Under the pieces are notes generated by a model. That model saw only the letters and a list, made by a program, of their open reading frames with translations. It ran no database searches and was not told the DNA's origin. A DNA stretch of 64,000 bases from Trichobilharzia regenti (lineage: Eukaryota; Platyhelminthes; Trematoda; Strigeidida; Schistosomatidae), in NCBI GenBank assembly GCA_944472135.2, contig OX235263.1, positions 11,639,517 through 11,703,516 of the forward strand. Direction: 5' to 3'. A program made the translations under genes and the position numbers. Shown here in pieces: positions 1-10,899 of the stretch. The first letter of the stretch is position 1. Each line of letters opens with the position of its first letter.

Positions 1-445
1 GACAACACCCCTTTTCAGCGAAATATTTAGCAGAAAGTGAAATGATTAAAATTTTCTTCATGAGTGATATAATTACGTCTCCCAGTAACCATCTATATGA
101 CATGTGGATTGATCATTTTCCATTGACTAGGATTTTAAACTTTCTTGTCACCCTGAGTTACTTTTCATTAGTTGGTACATTTGATCTATATTAACATGTA
201 TGCTAATTGCATTTTCGTCAGAGTACGAGCATTCTAGGAATTCCCTGACTGCACTTTCGGTGTTTCCTCTGTCTAATATTTCGACATTATCTCAATCAAA
301 CTGATGTCCATAACTGTCAGTGTGTTTTGATATGAAAGGATATATATCGTGTCTTTTCACGGCTGCTTTGTGTTCCTGGATTCTGATTCGAAGAACACGC
401 CCACTTTGGCCGATAAAATGCTTGTTACAATTCATAAATTTTTTT
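1..445 (-). pseudogene. P1 Penelope-like element, GIY-YIG nuclease end (left-truncated by window)
   Basis: The minus strand at about 440-190 reads as a degenerate GIY-YIG nuclease: a Cys-containing start, then HFIGQSGRVLRIRIQEH, then KRHDIYPF and a region ending EILDRGNTESA. In Penelope-like elements this domain follows the RT and makes the target nick. The 3' untranslated tail continues to base 1 and matches the tail of the second P1 copy near 7.95-8.1 kb. The frame is broken by at least one stop. The same element resumes at 1096-1725, so the 446-1095 segment was inserted into it. I am confident of the family and not of the exact ends. Confidence 0.75.
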
Positions 446-509
446 TCTAAATGATATCAGTCAACGCGCGCTTTTCTATTTATTTTATTTATATTTATTT
501 TTTTTATTT

Positions 510-688
510 TTGATTACAACTTGATTCCACACCGTATTTTTGGTACAAGTATGAAATTTTCAGCGTGGATATCGGTAGCCCAAATTTCGCAGACCGACCA
601 TAGATATCAGGTGTGCGTCGGCGTGAGCTTGAACCCCGAACCATGTGCATGGTCGACGAGAGTCCTAACCACTGTACCACCGACGCAC
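510..688 (-). mobile_element. SINE-3 copy (tRNA-derived)
   Basis: On the minus strand it starts GTGCGTCGGTGG and has a box-A-like GGTACAGTGGTTAGGACT and a weaker box-B-like segment, then a body ending near CAAGTTGTAATC. Four other copies (17.4, 27.0, 44.1, 51.9 kb) share the whole length. Box A plus box B at tRNA spacing marks an RNA polymerase III-derived SINE. It interrupts the P1 element. Confidence 0.75.
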
Positions 689-837
689 ATTTTGCTTAGA
701 TATGCAAAACTATCATTTCTTTGTTGTATCTCACACGATGTTCTGGAATTTATTGCAATCCGTCTACTTTCGAACACTAAACTTGTGGATATAATATAAT
801 TGACTACTAATATCTATAAAAAAGAGTTTGACATTTT

Positions 838-1085
838 GTGACTATTTAACACTAACACATCACTAGACAAGCCATTGCTCGAGTGGAACCCGAAAGGGAA
901 ACGACGAGTTGGCCGTCAGTGCAAGGGTGACTTAGAGGAGGTCATGTGAAGAGGAGATGAAAGCATGTGGGCAGACTTGGAGCAGGGTGAAAAATTTGGC
1001 AGAAAACAGAAGGCGATGGAGATGCGCAGCTGAAGCCCTATGTTCCTCTGGGAATTAAAGGATACAGTAATAATAATAATTAATT
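838..1085 (+). mobile_element. RTE-2 LINE, 3' end fragment
   Basis: It matches the 3' end of the RTE-2 copy at 57.5-57.7 kb: the codons for ITRQAIA-like sequence are degraded, but the last block (RRW..AAEALCSS equivalent, near 1015-1050) and the terminal TAATAATAATAAT repeat are clear. A short trinucleotide tail instead of poly(A) is typical of RTE elements. 5'-truncated; it lies inside the P1 element. Confidence 0.75.
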
Positions 1086-1095
1086 TTTGTCTCCT

Positions 1096-1725
1096 TTTTC
1101 AGTTGGATATTTCGGTTCACTCAATATCGAATGAAGTGACTGTGCTGACTGGGTGGCTTGTATGCTATACCTATTTCAAACGGTTGCAGTATTCTAGCTG
1201 TTATTTCAGAGATATTTTTCATGTATGGTAGGATTAATTTTCTTGTAGTCTTTGATGATAGTTCCTTGTTAGTGTTGTGATTCGAGTTTAAACACTTCTT
1301 GATGAAATTTTATGGCTAACTTTTCTTTTTGAAGACTGTTTGTAGGTATTTTTTCCTCCATTCTTTTCGACGTTGGAGTGCTACAGTGTGTTTGAAATCT
1401 TTGAAACAATGTCTCATACACAGTATCTTTTGTGGGTTATCGGGTTATTACTATTATTATTGAGTATTTTGTCTGTATGCGTTGATTTTCTGCATGTTTC
1501 ATAATTTCCTGTATTGGTTCTCCTGATTAAGATATCTAAAAAGTGGATTTACTTATCTAATCTTTATTCTCTTATGAATTTGATGTCTTCAAATATGTTG
1601 TTTATTAATTTATGGGCATGTTTCAAATCATTTCATCTAATTATTACAAATGTATCATCAACGTAACATACCCAGATTTTCGGTTTAATTATAGGTAGAG
1701 CTATTAATTCTAATTGCTAGGGTTA
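1096..1725 (-). pseudogene. P1 Penelope-like element, RT portion
   Basis: On the minus strand, near 1720-1630, the frame reads LIALPIIKPKIWVCYVDDTFVI, which contains the YVDD catalytic motif of Penelope RT. It continues through a stretch matching LINNIFEDIKFIRE and then the RT-to-nuclease linker down to about 1096, where the 446-1095 insertion begins. The nuclease half is at 1-445. The plus-strand copy at 6.9-8.2 kb is colinear with both halves. Several stops break the frame, so it is dead. Confidence 0.75.
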
Positions 1726-1726
1726 C

Positions 1727-2345
1727 TTGAATGAATTGTCATGGAGTAATGCTGTCGTCCACACAAAGCAAAGAACTAAGTTGCGTCTTCCGGCAGAGAA
1801 TAAAAGATACACTGGATGCACAATACCGCTCATCCATTGGAACAAGCTAGATTCAGGAAAGACAGATCATGTGCTGATCTATTTGAAACTATACGCATCG
1901 TCTTTACAGAACAAAGTATAGAATGGCCATCAAACCTATACCTCAACTTCATCGACTTCGAAAAGACCTTCAACAGCGTTTACCGAAGAATAATTTGGAA
2001 ACTATTTCAACGATATGACGCGCAGTGCCTAAATCTTTGTCAACCTCATCCAACAGCTGGCTATATGACAATGGCGCGTGTTGGGTGAATATGCGAGTAG
2101 GAAAAGGCTGCTCACTAATATCATTGGTGATATTCCTACTTGTGGTAGATTAAATCATGCTTTAGATGGTGTCTGTGGTGTGGGAAGAGGGGAATACGCT
2201 GGATCACCGATGAGAAGACTCTAGAAGACCTACATTTCGCAGATGATTTATGTCTTAGTGTTCGCTTTCCAAACGTACTACCGAACACTTTCCAGCATGG
2301 TTTTGCAAAGGAGAAAAACGGTGACCATGCAGCTATATCCAAAAA
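1727..2345 (+). pseudogene. RTE-2 LINE, RT palm fragment
   Basis: Frames at 1816-2040 give EQARFRKDRSCADLFET, then NLYLNFIDFEKTFNSVYRR, which is the RT motif with the first catalytic Asp. After frameshifts, 2195-2260 gives ITDEKTLEDLHFADDLCL, the FADD catalytic motif. The piece ends where RTE-1 sequence begins at about 2346. RT copies element RNA into the genome at a nicked target. Multiple stops and frameshifts; non-functional. Assignment to RTE-2 rests on matching motifs in the copy at 19-20.2 kb. Confidence 0.75.
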
Positions 2346-3870
2346 CATCTAATAGATTCCGGACATCGAGCTTCAGACTAAATAAACTTCAAAGTCGTCT
2401 ACAGAATCTCTTGAAACAGGCGGGTCGGAGGGATATCGTAGTGCTGGCTGGGGACTTGAATGCACAGGTGGGGCGTCTAAGCTCAGAGGAGAATCGTCTA
2501 GGTGGTCAGTGGGGACTACATGGTCGCAGGTCAGATAATGGGGACCGTCTTCTGCAGCTTTGCGCGGATCACAACCTATTTCTAGCTAGCACCAACTTCC
2601 GGCACAGCCATCGCCGTAGCGCTACCTGGCGTCCTCCCTCTGCGAAGCAAGCTTGGACTCAGATTGATCATATCGCGGTCAGTTTCCGGTGGCGAGGATG
2701 CATACAAGACTGTCGCTCCTTCTGGAGCACATGCCTGGACTCCGATCATGCGTTAGTGTGTGCCAAGTTCGTCTTGCGATTTGGTGGGGTTCGTAAAAGC
2801 CGTCGTCTAAGCGTTGATGTGAGCAAACTAGTAGCACCTGCTACTTCTTTGAAATATCAGAATGAGTTAAAAACAATGCTTGCCAGCAACCCCCCAAGTA
2901 GTATAGATGAACATTGGCTTCATGTGCAAGGTGCCATGCAAAAGGCGAGTGTAGCCGCTTGCGGCTTGAAAGAATGCTCCGCTAACAACCACTGGGTTTC
3001 TGCGAGTTCCTTGCAACTCATGGATGAACGCCGGTCCATTCCGGCTGGCAGCGAATACAACAATCAGCGAAAGGCGCTCACGCGCAAGATTAGACAGTGT
3101 TTACGTAAGGACCGCGAAGCCTGGTGGTCAGAACGTGCGTGTGAGATGGAGTCAGCTGCTGCATCTGGCAACAGTCGGAAGCTGTTCCAACTCATACGAG
3201 CCACCGGCAGCAAGAAACAAGGTGTCAGCGAGACGGTCTGTGAGGCAGATGGCACTCCAATTACCAGCCTGAAAAGACGCCTGGAACGCTGGGCAGAGCA
3301 CTTCGGGAAGCAGTTCAGCTGGCCACCAGCTTCAGTGTCTACTATCATTAGCCCGAGTGCTCCTTGGTCGGTTAGTACCGACCCACCCACCGAAGCGGAG
3401 GTCCGTAAGGAACTCCAAGTTCTGAAACGCCATAAGGCGCCCGGCCCAGACAAATTACCCCCGGCTCTTTTTAAAGATGGTGGCGAGACTCTCACAATGG
3501 CTCTAACTGGGTTGTTCAGGAAGGTGTGGGAGACAGAGAGTGTACCATCAATGTGGAACGAAGCCATTATCGTCCCCATCTTTAAAAAGGGTCGACGTAA
3601 TTCGTGTGACAATCATAGGGGTATCAGTCTGTTACCAGTCGCGTCTAAAATATTGGCTGCTGTCTTGCTTCGCAGACTGTGCAAAATACGTGAAGGATTG
3701 ATTCGCGAAGAGCAGGCTGGGTTTCGTTCAGGTCGTGGATGCATTGATCATGTGTTCACCCTTCGTCAGTTGTTGGAACACCGCCACACGTATTGCAGGC
3801 CAACGATCGTTGTGTTTCTTGATATTAGGGCTGCCTTCGATTCGTTGGACAGAACTGTGCTCTGGAACTG
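2346..3870 (+). pseudogene. RTE-1 LINE: endonuclease and RT N-terminal half
   Basis: A long open frame runs to 3877. It holds an apurinic endonuclease domain with LAGDLNAQVG (about 2449-2478), a TWRPPS and QIDHIAVS region, and the DSDHAL catalytic motif near 2738-2755. The start of the endonuclease (its catalytic Glu region) is missing, so the element is 5'-truncated. RT follows: KAPGPDKLPP at about 3434-3463, EQAGFRSGRGCIDHVFTLRQ at about 3711-3770, and FLDIRAAFDSLDR with the first catalytic Asp. Around 3868-3871 a short deletion of roughly 20 bases shifts the frame. The upstream start at 2243 lies in RTE-2 sequence, so the apparent 544-residue protein is a fusion artefact. SR2-like RTE clade is my best reading, by motif only. 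Confidence 0.88.
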
Positions 3871-4964
3871 TACCTGAGAAATTTGTTAACATCCTGAAAG
3901 CCCTATACAGAAACACCTCAGGTAGAGTGAGGGCATACAACCAACTATCACCACTGTTCCCAACCAACAGTGGGGTTAGACAGGGTTGCCCAATCTCTCC
4001 ATTTCTCTTTAACTTTGCCATCGATGACATTCTGGAGTCAGCTCTGAAGGATGTGCGTGAAGGTGGTGTAGATCTGCTACCTGGAGATAGACTTTTCGAC
4101 CTCGAGTATGCAGACGATATCGTCTTACTGTGCGATAGCATGCAGGCTGCCCAAATCGCACTTAATCAGTTGGCGATCAGTGTCTGTAAGTATGGTATGT
4201 GCTTTGCGCCGTCTAAGTGCAAAGTACTGTTACAAGATTGGCAGGAGCCTGTACCTGCACTCACTCTTGCGGGTGAACCGCTTGAAGTTGTTGATAAGTT
4301 TGTGTACCTGGGTAGTTGTGTGAGTGCTGGCGGAGGGGTGACGGATGAGATTTCCAACCGTATAATGAAGGCTAGGGTGGCATACATCAACTTGAGCCAC
4401 CTCTGGCGCCGTCGCGACGTTAGCCTGGCTGTCAAAGGTCGGGTATACAATGCTTCGGTGCGGGCTGCGCTGCTCTACGCCTGTGAAACCTGGCCTCTCC
4501 GAGCTGAGGATGTGCGGCGACTCTGCGTGTTCGATCACCGCTGTCTCCGCAGGATTGCTTGCGTTCGATGGCATCATCGCGTGAGTAATTCTGAGGTTCG
4601 GCGGCGTGTGTTTGAACAAAGTGGAGATCACCATTCATTGAATGTCGTCATCTGGAAACACCGGCTCCGGTGGCTTGGACATGTGCTCCGAATGTCACCC
4701 CAGAGGCTTCCGTACAGGTCTCTGTTCGCTAGCCCTGGGACGGGATGGAAAAGGCGGAGAGGTGGTCAGTCCATGACGTGGCGTCGTGGGATGAAGGATT
4801 TTTGTGCTAGATTAGCATCGGTTGGTGTGTCACGACTCCCTGGTTGGGGTCCGAGAGATAGCTCAAATCGATGGCTCGAAACGTTATCGGATATGGCCAA
4901 GAATCGTAATCAGTGGCGAATGTGTTGCGATTTCCTTCTTTCTTCCCTTCCCGATGATAGCTAA
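3868..4964 (+). pseudogene. RTE-1 LINE: RT C-terminal half and C-terminal domain
   Basis: It continues the RT in another frame: VPEKFVNILKALYRN, then SGVRQGCPISPFLFN near 3970-4015, then LEYADDIVLL near 4103-4132 with the second and third catalytic Asp. Next come the FVYLGSCVSAGGG thumb-like block, LLYACETWPLR, the HRLRWLGHVLRM block near 4660-4695, and a C-terminal RLPGWGPRD and NRNQWRMC. A TAG ends it at 4962-4964. From 3868 to the stop the frame is unbroken, so this is a fairly young copy killed mainly by the deletion at 3868 and the missing 5' end. Confidence 0.9.
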
Positions 4965-5160
4965 CGAACACTGTTTGAACTTGTTAAGCATGACTGTTTT
5001 CCTTCCAGATGAAGTTCTTTATCCGTTCTCTACTTATATATATTTTTTCTTTTCCTTCCTCTTTTTTTTTTTGATCTATGTTGTTTTATTATTATTGTGT
5101 GGCGCATCTTTCTTGGTGCCATATTGTACCAAGTTTTTTATGCGTTTAAATAAATAATAA
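4965..5160 (+). mobile_element. RTE-1 LINE 3' untranslated tail
   Basis: It runs from just after the ORF stop to a TAAATAATAATAAATA terminal repeat. It is pyrimidine-rich, with a T-tract at about 5068-5082. A second, 5'-truncated copy of this exact tail sits at 14.6-14.85 kb. The terminal trinucleotide repeat and lack of a long poly(A) fit RTE elements. Confidence 0.85.
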
Positions 5161-5165
5161 TAAAT

Positions 5166-5305
5166 ACAGAATAAAAAGTTGTCTTCCGAAAGGTGTACGA
5201 ATCAGACTTCTTCAAACTACAGAAGCAATGGCAATTCACTTGTTAAGTCTTGAACTCTGCCTACAGAAGAAGTTCGTTCAATCACTACACTTGCAATCGA
5301 CGTAA
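5166..5305 (+). pseudogene. Penelope-like element, C-terminal tail of nuclease ORF
   Basis: One frame reads GVRIRLLQTTEAMAIHLL, then LELCLQKKFVQSL. This matches the C-terminal block seen in other PLE copies here (for example EAIGIRTIKPKLCIQKKFVE near 46.45 kb). Only this last segment remains; it abuts the RTE-1 tail. Confidence 0.6.
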
Positions 5306-5499
5306 TCTATCATAATACCCGACAGGTTAATCCTACTTCTTTCTGTCTTTTCATTTGTATTATTTTGTGTTTTCAATTGTAATATTTTACATTTTCAGCT
5401 TTCCTGCTCTTTACCCCCACCTGAATCAATTTCTTCACTTCATTATGGCTGTTACTGACTTGACCACTGCTCAGTTTTTAGCCGTTTATGTTACGTCAT

Positions 5500-5960
5500 T
5501 CAAATGTGAATTCAGTCAGTCACTTCTTCCATACGGGTCAGAAACTTGGCTTGCGCGTCACAAAAAGAATTTCCAACGTAGTACTACAGGTTTTATCAAC
5601 ACCTGGCTTCTTTGGCTCCATACTGATGACAAAATGACCAGCCAGACGGCCAAAAAGATTTAGTAACAAGAAACTGTGTCTGGGAACAAATCAACTACAT
5701 ATATATCGGACATACGTTGAGAAGGCTGTCGAACCACGTCATGCGTCAAACCAATTTTTAAGTGGAATCTCAGTGAACTTTGATGAGTTAGGCAATAGTC
5801 CAAGGATGGTATATAGGAGATTGTGTGAGGAAAAGATGGGAGAGTTTGAGCAATCGTCCAACCAGCTGAAGAGGACGGCAGGAAGTACAAGAAAGTGTTG
5901 ATTAGTTGCTAAAGTCCTATGTTCCACTCAGAACCCACAGGAATAAAATTAATAATTTGA
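5500..5960 (+). mobile_element. Diverged RTE-2-like LINE C-terminal fragment
   Basis: The frame at 5520-5660 gives LLPYGSETWLARHKK then FINTWLLWLHTDDK, the LLYGSETW block that follows RTE RT domains. The rest, ending near AAAGTCCTATGTTCCACTC and AATAAAATTAATAA, matches the LINE 3' end layout. It is heavily decayed, and a distinct RTE-2 subfamily is possible. Confidence 0.55.
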
Positions 5961-6589
5961 GTGATAGACGTCGATTCAGAAGAGCTTTTCTGATATCCTT
6001 TGTTTACTGCTTCATAAATATGCGCTGTAGTATGCTATTTTAACAAAATATATACAAATTCTTTTCAGTTTACAAAAATATTTTACAATCAATATATCTT
6101 TTGGTAGATTTTTAATTTATGCTTCACTGGTTAATATTCACACAGGCATCTTTTGAATTTTAATCACTAGGGCCTTGAATATGCAAGTCACTCACTGTTG
6201 TGCTCGATAAAGGAATCGCGTTCGCGCGCGCACACACACACACACGCACACAAACAAATATGCAACAACTAAGTATTTGTTCAGCAATCATGGTAGATTG
6301 TGAACTCACACTAGGCTAATAAAATTTAAACCAAGGGTCAACTGCTTTATTGATATTACACACGCTGAGTTTCATTTGACCTCTAAGCTATAATTATGAA
6401 GCTAATTAAATATAGAATATCAAAGATGTGATTAAATTTCATTAAGATGCGAGCTATTTGTTCAATAAATATTTACTTTTTTTACTGTAGAAACAGTCTG
6501 CTTGCTTAGAAATAATCCAACGAAGCGAAAGACTAGATGAGTACAAGTTGTTGGATACAAATTTATTGACAATATTGGTATTTTGAAAT
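5961..6589. other. Intergenic, no recognised gene
   Basis: AT-rich sequence without a coding frame or a repeat that I can place, apart from the CA microsatellite at 6218-6247. Confidence 0.5.
6218..6247. repeat. CG/CA microsatellite
   Basis: A short CG-dinucleotide run passes into about eight CA units, with one interruption. Confidence 0.9.
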
Positions 6590-6870
6590 AATAGAGAAGA
6601 TTTATAGCTCAGGTAGATGATTTGTTATAAATTGCGTTCTCTAAGTTGGTTGGTTTCATTGCAAAGCTTTCGTCTTCTCCCTTCCAAACAATATCTTCAG
6701 CGCAAGCTTTAGTATAAAATGAAGTCATTGGAATTTTTCATGAATGATAGAATTATGCTTTCTTGCAACCATATTCGTGACTGGTAGTCGATTTACTTCT
6801 GTATTGATCATATTTTATTGATTTGGATTTTCAAATTTCTCGTCTCTTGGATAGAACGCATAGAATTATG
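6590..6870 (-). repeat. P1 tail, inverted copy (left arm of fold-back)
   Basis: The reverse complement of this segment aligns with the P1 3' tail at 7945-8165, including TCGACTACCAGTCACGAA and GAAGACGAAAGC-type blocks. The P1 body at 6.9-8.2 kb is thus bracketed by its tail in both orientations. The candidate hammerhead-like motif is at 6659-6705 on the minus strand. Confidence 0.75.
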
Positions 6871-6888
6871 TCTAGCAGCACACTTCCA

Positions 6889-8165
6889 ATTCAATACTCA
6901 AATATAAGAGCAGATAAAAGCAACACCATTGGGATCGACCATATCAGGATTGATAGCTGAAGCCATCATGCAAAGATTAGAATTAATAGCTCTACCTATA
7001 ATTAAACCAAAAGTCTTGGTATGTTACGTTGATGAAACATTTGTAATAATCAAGAGAAATGATTTAGAATATATGATTTAGAATTAATTAACAACATATT
7101 TGAAGACATCAAATTCACAAGAGAATAGGAATTAGATGACAAAATCCTATTTTTAGATGTCTTAATCAGGAGAACCAACACAGGAAATTTAGAAACACAA
7201 GTATATAGAAAATCAACGCACACAGATCAAATACTTAACTATATTAGTGTTAACCCAGTTACCCACAAAAAAACCGTGTTCAGACATTGTTTAAAAGAGT
7301 CCAAACTTACTGCAGCACTCCTGAGTTGAAGAGAATGGAAGATAAACACCCACAAACCGTCTTTCAAAAAGAATGCATATCCCCACAATTTCATCAGAAA
7401 GTGTTTAAACTGGAATCATAACGTCAACAACAAGCCAACATCAGAGTTCACAAAACAATTCATCCCACTATATATGAAAATATCTTCTAAATAACAGCTA
7501 GAATATTGAAACCATTTGAAAAAGATATAACAGAAAAGCCAACCAGTCCAGTCACTTCATTTGATATTGTGCAAATAAAAGGATGATAAAATTAATACTA
7601 TTTACAAAAGAAATTGTATATAAACTGCAATTAACATTACATCAGTCAAAGTGGGCATCGCCTTCGAATCGGAATCCAGGAGCACAAATCAGCCGTGAAA
7701 AGACACGATATATATTCTTTCATAATACCAATGGATAAAGAAAATTATGGACACCGATTTGTTTATGATAATATCGAAATTTTAAACAGAGGAAACATCA
7801 AAAGTGCCAGAGAATTTCTAGAAGCCTGGTGCTCAAGTGAATCGGTCAGCGATAAACAAACGAATTTATATTATAGATCAAATTTACTAGTCAATAAAAA
7901 TAAATCACCACACGTGACAAGAAAGTTCGAATTTTAAGTAAATATAAAATGATCAATGCAGACCTAAATCGACTACCAGTCACGAAGATGGTTTCCAGGA
8001 GACACAATTCTATCATTCATGGGAAATTCAAATAAGTTCATTTTATGCTAAAGCCTCTGCTGAAGATTTTCTCTAGAAGGAGGACAATGAAAACTTCGCA
8101 ATGAAACCAATCAGCTCAGAAAACACAACAAAATGTGAATTCTGGTATTTGCAGAAATCATATAA
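6889..8165 (+). pseudogene. P1 Penelope-like element, RT plus GIY-YIG, 5'-truncated
   Basis: In order: GSTISGLIAEAIMQRLELIA near 6933-6990; VCYVDETFVIIKRNDLE near 7018-7068, where the second Asp of YVDD is Glu; ILFLDVLIRRTNTGN near 7146-7190; YRKSTHTDQILNYISVNP near 7203-7255; the linker; then nuclease sequence from about 7640, with SRVGIAFESESRSTNQP-like remnants and KRHDIYSF at 7695. The nuclease part keeps an open frame to 7937. Several stops in the RT part make it non-functional. The tail (7945-8165) is repeated inverted at 6590-6870. The RT would normally prime from a chromosomal end or nick supplied by the GIY-YIG domain. Confidence 0.8.
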
Positions 8166-9199
8166 AGTATAAGTTCAGTTGAATCGATCGATGAGAGGTG
8201 CAAGTTAGTCAAAAAATGGGCAATAATTCCTGTCTTTTGCAGAATAAATGGCTATCTTGGCCGTAATGGATAGTGTTCTCGCGTTTGAAACAATAGGTGG
8301 TGGTTGAGAGTCTCAGTGGGAACAGAATCTCTCAATTGGGGGACAGTTACACCCAGCTAACAAGTTCTAGATAGGACTTAATTTCCACTGATAGCCATTA
8401 GCAATCGAAATAGTATCCTGCTTACGCTCACACACTGTAGAATCATCCCTACCACGCGCCGTTATGTTAACAGAGATAAACTATGCCAATCCAACATGAT
8501 TAGTCAATCAGTGGGAGATGAAATCTAAAAGTAACTTGTAAAATTTCGTATTTCCGATAATCTCTTCATCAGTTTCAACATTTATCAGTCCATAATTATA
8601 AGGGAAGTATTGCTATTGACAACATTAAGGGTTTAGATAACCTTGAATCATTAATGTCGATAGACTGGAGGCGTTTGATAATTTTCTCAGTGTTGAATAG
8701 ATGGTTGAAAAAGACTTTTTAAGCAATCTGTGTAACCTGTTTGGATGAGGTGAGGTAGGTGTTCCCAAGCACGAAATGTTAGGTTCGTAGAGCATCGGAA
8801 ATTATAGCTGACTTATCAAGTGGAGTGTAGTTAACAGATATAATAAAAAGGTTCTTACCTATTTTGGATGAAAGCAACTTCGTTAAATACGCCGGCGATC
8901 TAACTATCCCGCTGTCAGTTACTTCCCGATCTGACTGTTTCCTAGCCCAATAGCTTTACGTCAGACATATGACAGCCAGGAGTTCAAGCTAAATAGTCTT
9001 ACCTGAAATCCCTCTAAATGTCATACTATTAACTTCACCTTCAGGCAGAAACGTGATCTACAAGGATTGGTTCGTTCATGTGATTCGTCTAGAGTGGTAT
9101 AGAGGGCACCGAAATCGAAAGAAACTAAATCAAGCATTAAATATCTTTGAACAGTTCTCTCCTCCTACTTCTCTCTGTCATTCCATATCTTGTCAATTT
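8166..9199. other. Unassigned AT-rich region
   Basis: No convincing coding frame. The short frame at 9053-9313 only becomes LINE-like after about 9200. Parts may be very old retroelement sequence, but I cannot place them. Confidence 0.4.
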
Positions 9200-9640
9200 C
9201 TAAGGTGTTCTATCCAGTCCGCCGCATTAAGAAGCCAGGGTAATCACGTAGCTATCACTCAAACGCTACTTTTAAAGATTATCAAATCTCGCATCTTACC
9301 TATTGTAATTTAGCGCTCCATCTTGGTCTTTCCTGGGACTACTCTAAACGGACAGTATCATAATGAGAAGAAGGCTATTAAATAAAGGTTGACAGTAAGG
9401 CGAGTGGTGCATCACTACTAAGTCAGGTCGTTACCACTGTGTTGTGGTTGACAAGTACCTGAACTCATATGAGAAATGGTCTAAATCAATATTGTCTGAC
9501 TGTCAATACCCTCTCTATTCACAACTGCCTCCGCCTTGCATATCATTCGATAGGACTAGAAGTCATTCATTATACAAGATTATAAACTCGTACAACTAAG
9601 CATAGAAACTCAACGACATCCTATTCGGCCTGCGTCTTGT
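9200..9640 (+). mobile_element. CR1-B LINE, decayed C-terminal fragment
   Basis: IKSRILPIVI then a stop and LVFPGTTLN at about 9275-9345 match the CR1-B block at 11.95 kb (MLHIILYCSPLVFPG). Further on, ISFDRTRSHSLYK near 9540-9580 matches the RTRS.YRK block. Frameshifts separate the blocks. 5'- and 3'-truncated. Confidence 0.6.
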
Positions 9641-9924
9641 GTGTGATATATGTAATGTTAAGCGCTAAGCTTAGGACGTACTAAGTTATGGGTAAGATAA
9701 TTTACTCTTTCATTCCTTCCTATTTAAAATCTACACTGACAATATTTCGGTTTACTTGTAAACTCAGTTACCAGCATTATTATTATTATTAACATTTTAG
9801 ATGTTTTGTGCATCTCGGAGTTTATTGTCACTGCTAACACCATACGTGATGGGACTTCCAGTGTTATGTGAGCAAATGAAAGGGGGTAGTGAAAACAGTC
9901 AGCTACCAAGCCAAGTCAAGACCA

Positions 9925-10620
9925 TTATAGATAAGATTTTATTTTGATAAACCCCATAGTGTTAAACAATAATATTAACTGATGACCACGTTTCGAGCAC
10001 AAATTATTGCTACCCATCATCATCATCATCATCTCAAGTAGCTCACACAACTTGCCACCTTCATTTATATACATGAGTAATGTTTATGAATATTCATTCT
10101 GCCTCAGCCTATCTTGTGGTTGTGTATTAATGCATGCAGTGCAATTGCTGGGTTTTCTAAATTACCTATCTTCTTGGGATCAATCATTCTGACCTTAGCT
10201 AAATTCTTATGCTCTGACAGACAATCTGACTGCCCCTGACCTACTAGTTTTACCTATGTAGTTCATCTCGCTCACAATCATTGCAGGGGATTTTGTAAAT
10301 TATATTTTATTATTATTTTGTTAAATAGTGTCCACCGAGTCTTTCAGCCTACACATCTCGTCCTCACTGAATGAGTTTGTAGGCTTGAATGCCACCCTAA
10401 TTCCTGCCTTATCGAGAAGCCTATGTAGGGCCTCAGATATTATTATTATTACTTCGTCTCTCAGTTTCAGAATCACAACCATTTGTGCCGGAAATATTAG
10501 TTGCAGCTTGTTGGGACTAAAAAAATCGCTTTGAATCGATCTTCTCAGCCTATTGATTACTATTTCGCTCGGTAAATTACCTTTTAACTGAAGGAGTACA
10601 TAAAGAACCTTCTTGATAAC
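9925..10620 (-). pseudogene. P2 Penelope-like element, linker and GIY-YIG
   Basis: On the minus strand, about 10560-10290 reads KLQLIFPAQMVVILKLRDE then RVAFKPTNSFSEDEMCRLK, a PLE RT-to-nuclease linker. About 10275-10200 reads VSEMNYIGKTSRSGAVRLS, the GIY-YIG core (here NYIGKTSR). The tail continues to about 9925 and shares an AACTGATGACCACGTTTCG-type block with 13.96, 30.5 and (inverted) 63.1 kb. Stops and frameshifts are present. The family is clear from the match to the open copy at 62.7 kb. Confidence 0.75.
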
Positions 10621-10899
10621 AGATAGAATTCTTAAGTAGTTTCTTTGCCATGTGCTTCACTTTTCAAATAAAGTTACTTACATAACCTAAGGTTCATCTT
10701 CGATTATATGTTCTGAACAGAACTTTGACCCTTCAGCTGAAGGTGTTCACTAAATTTCTATTGCACTGAAGAAAAACAAAGCTATGCGAATGTGTAGATT
10801 GTCTCATTATTGTAATTTTCTTATGTACTATTGTCCAGTCTTCTCGTGAGTAGGATGTCTAAAAAGGGTAATTTCACTGTTAACAGTTCTTCGTCGCAC
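10621..10899. other. Short unassigned stretch
   Basis: No coding frame or repeat recognised. Confidence 0.4.

Noticed and set aside
3064..4638. Minus-strand frames of 94-182 codons opposite the RTE-1 ORF
   Set aside because: They mirror the coding strand; no protein motif is readable, and the plus strand shows continuous RT motifs.
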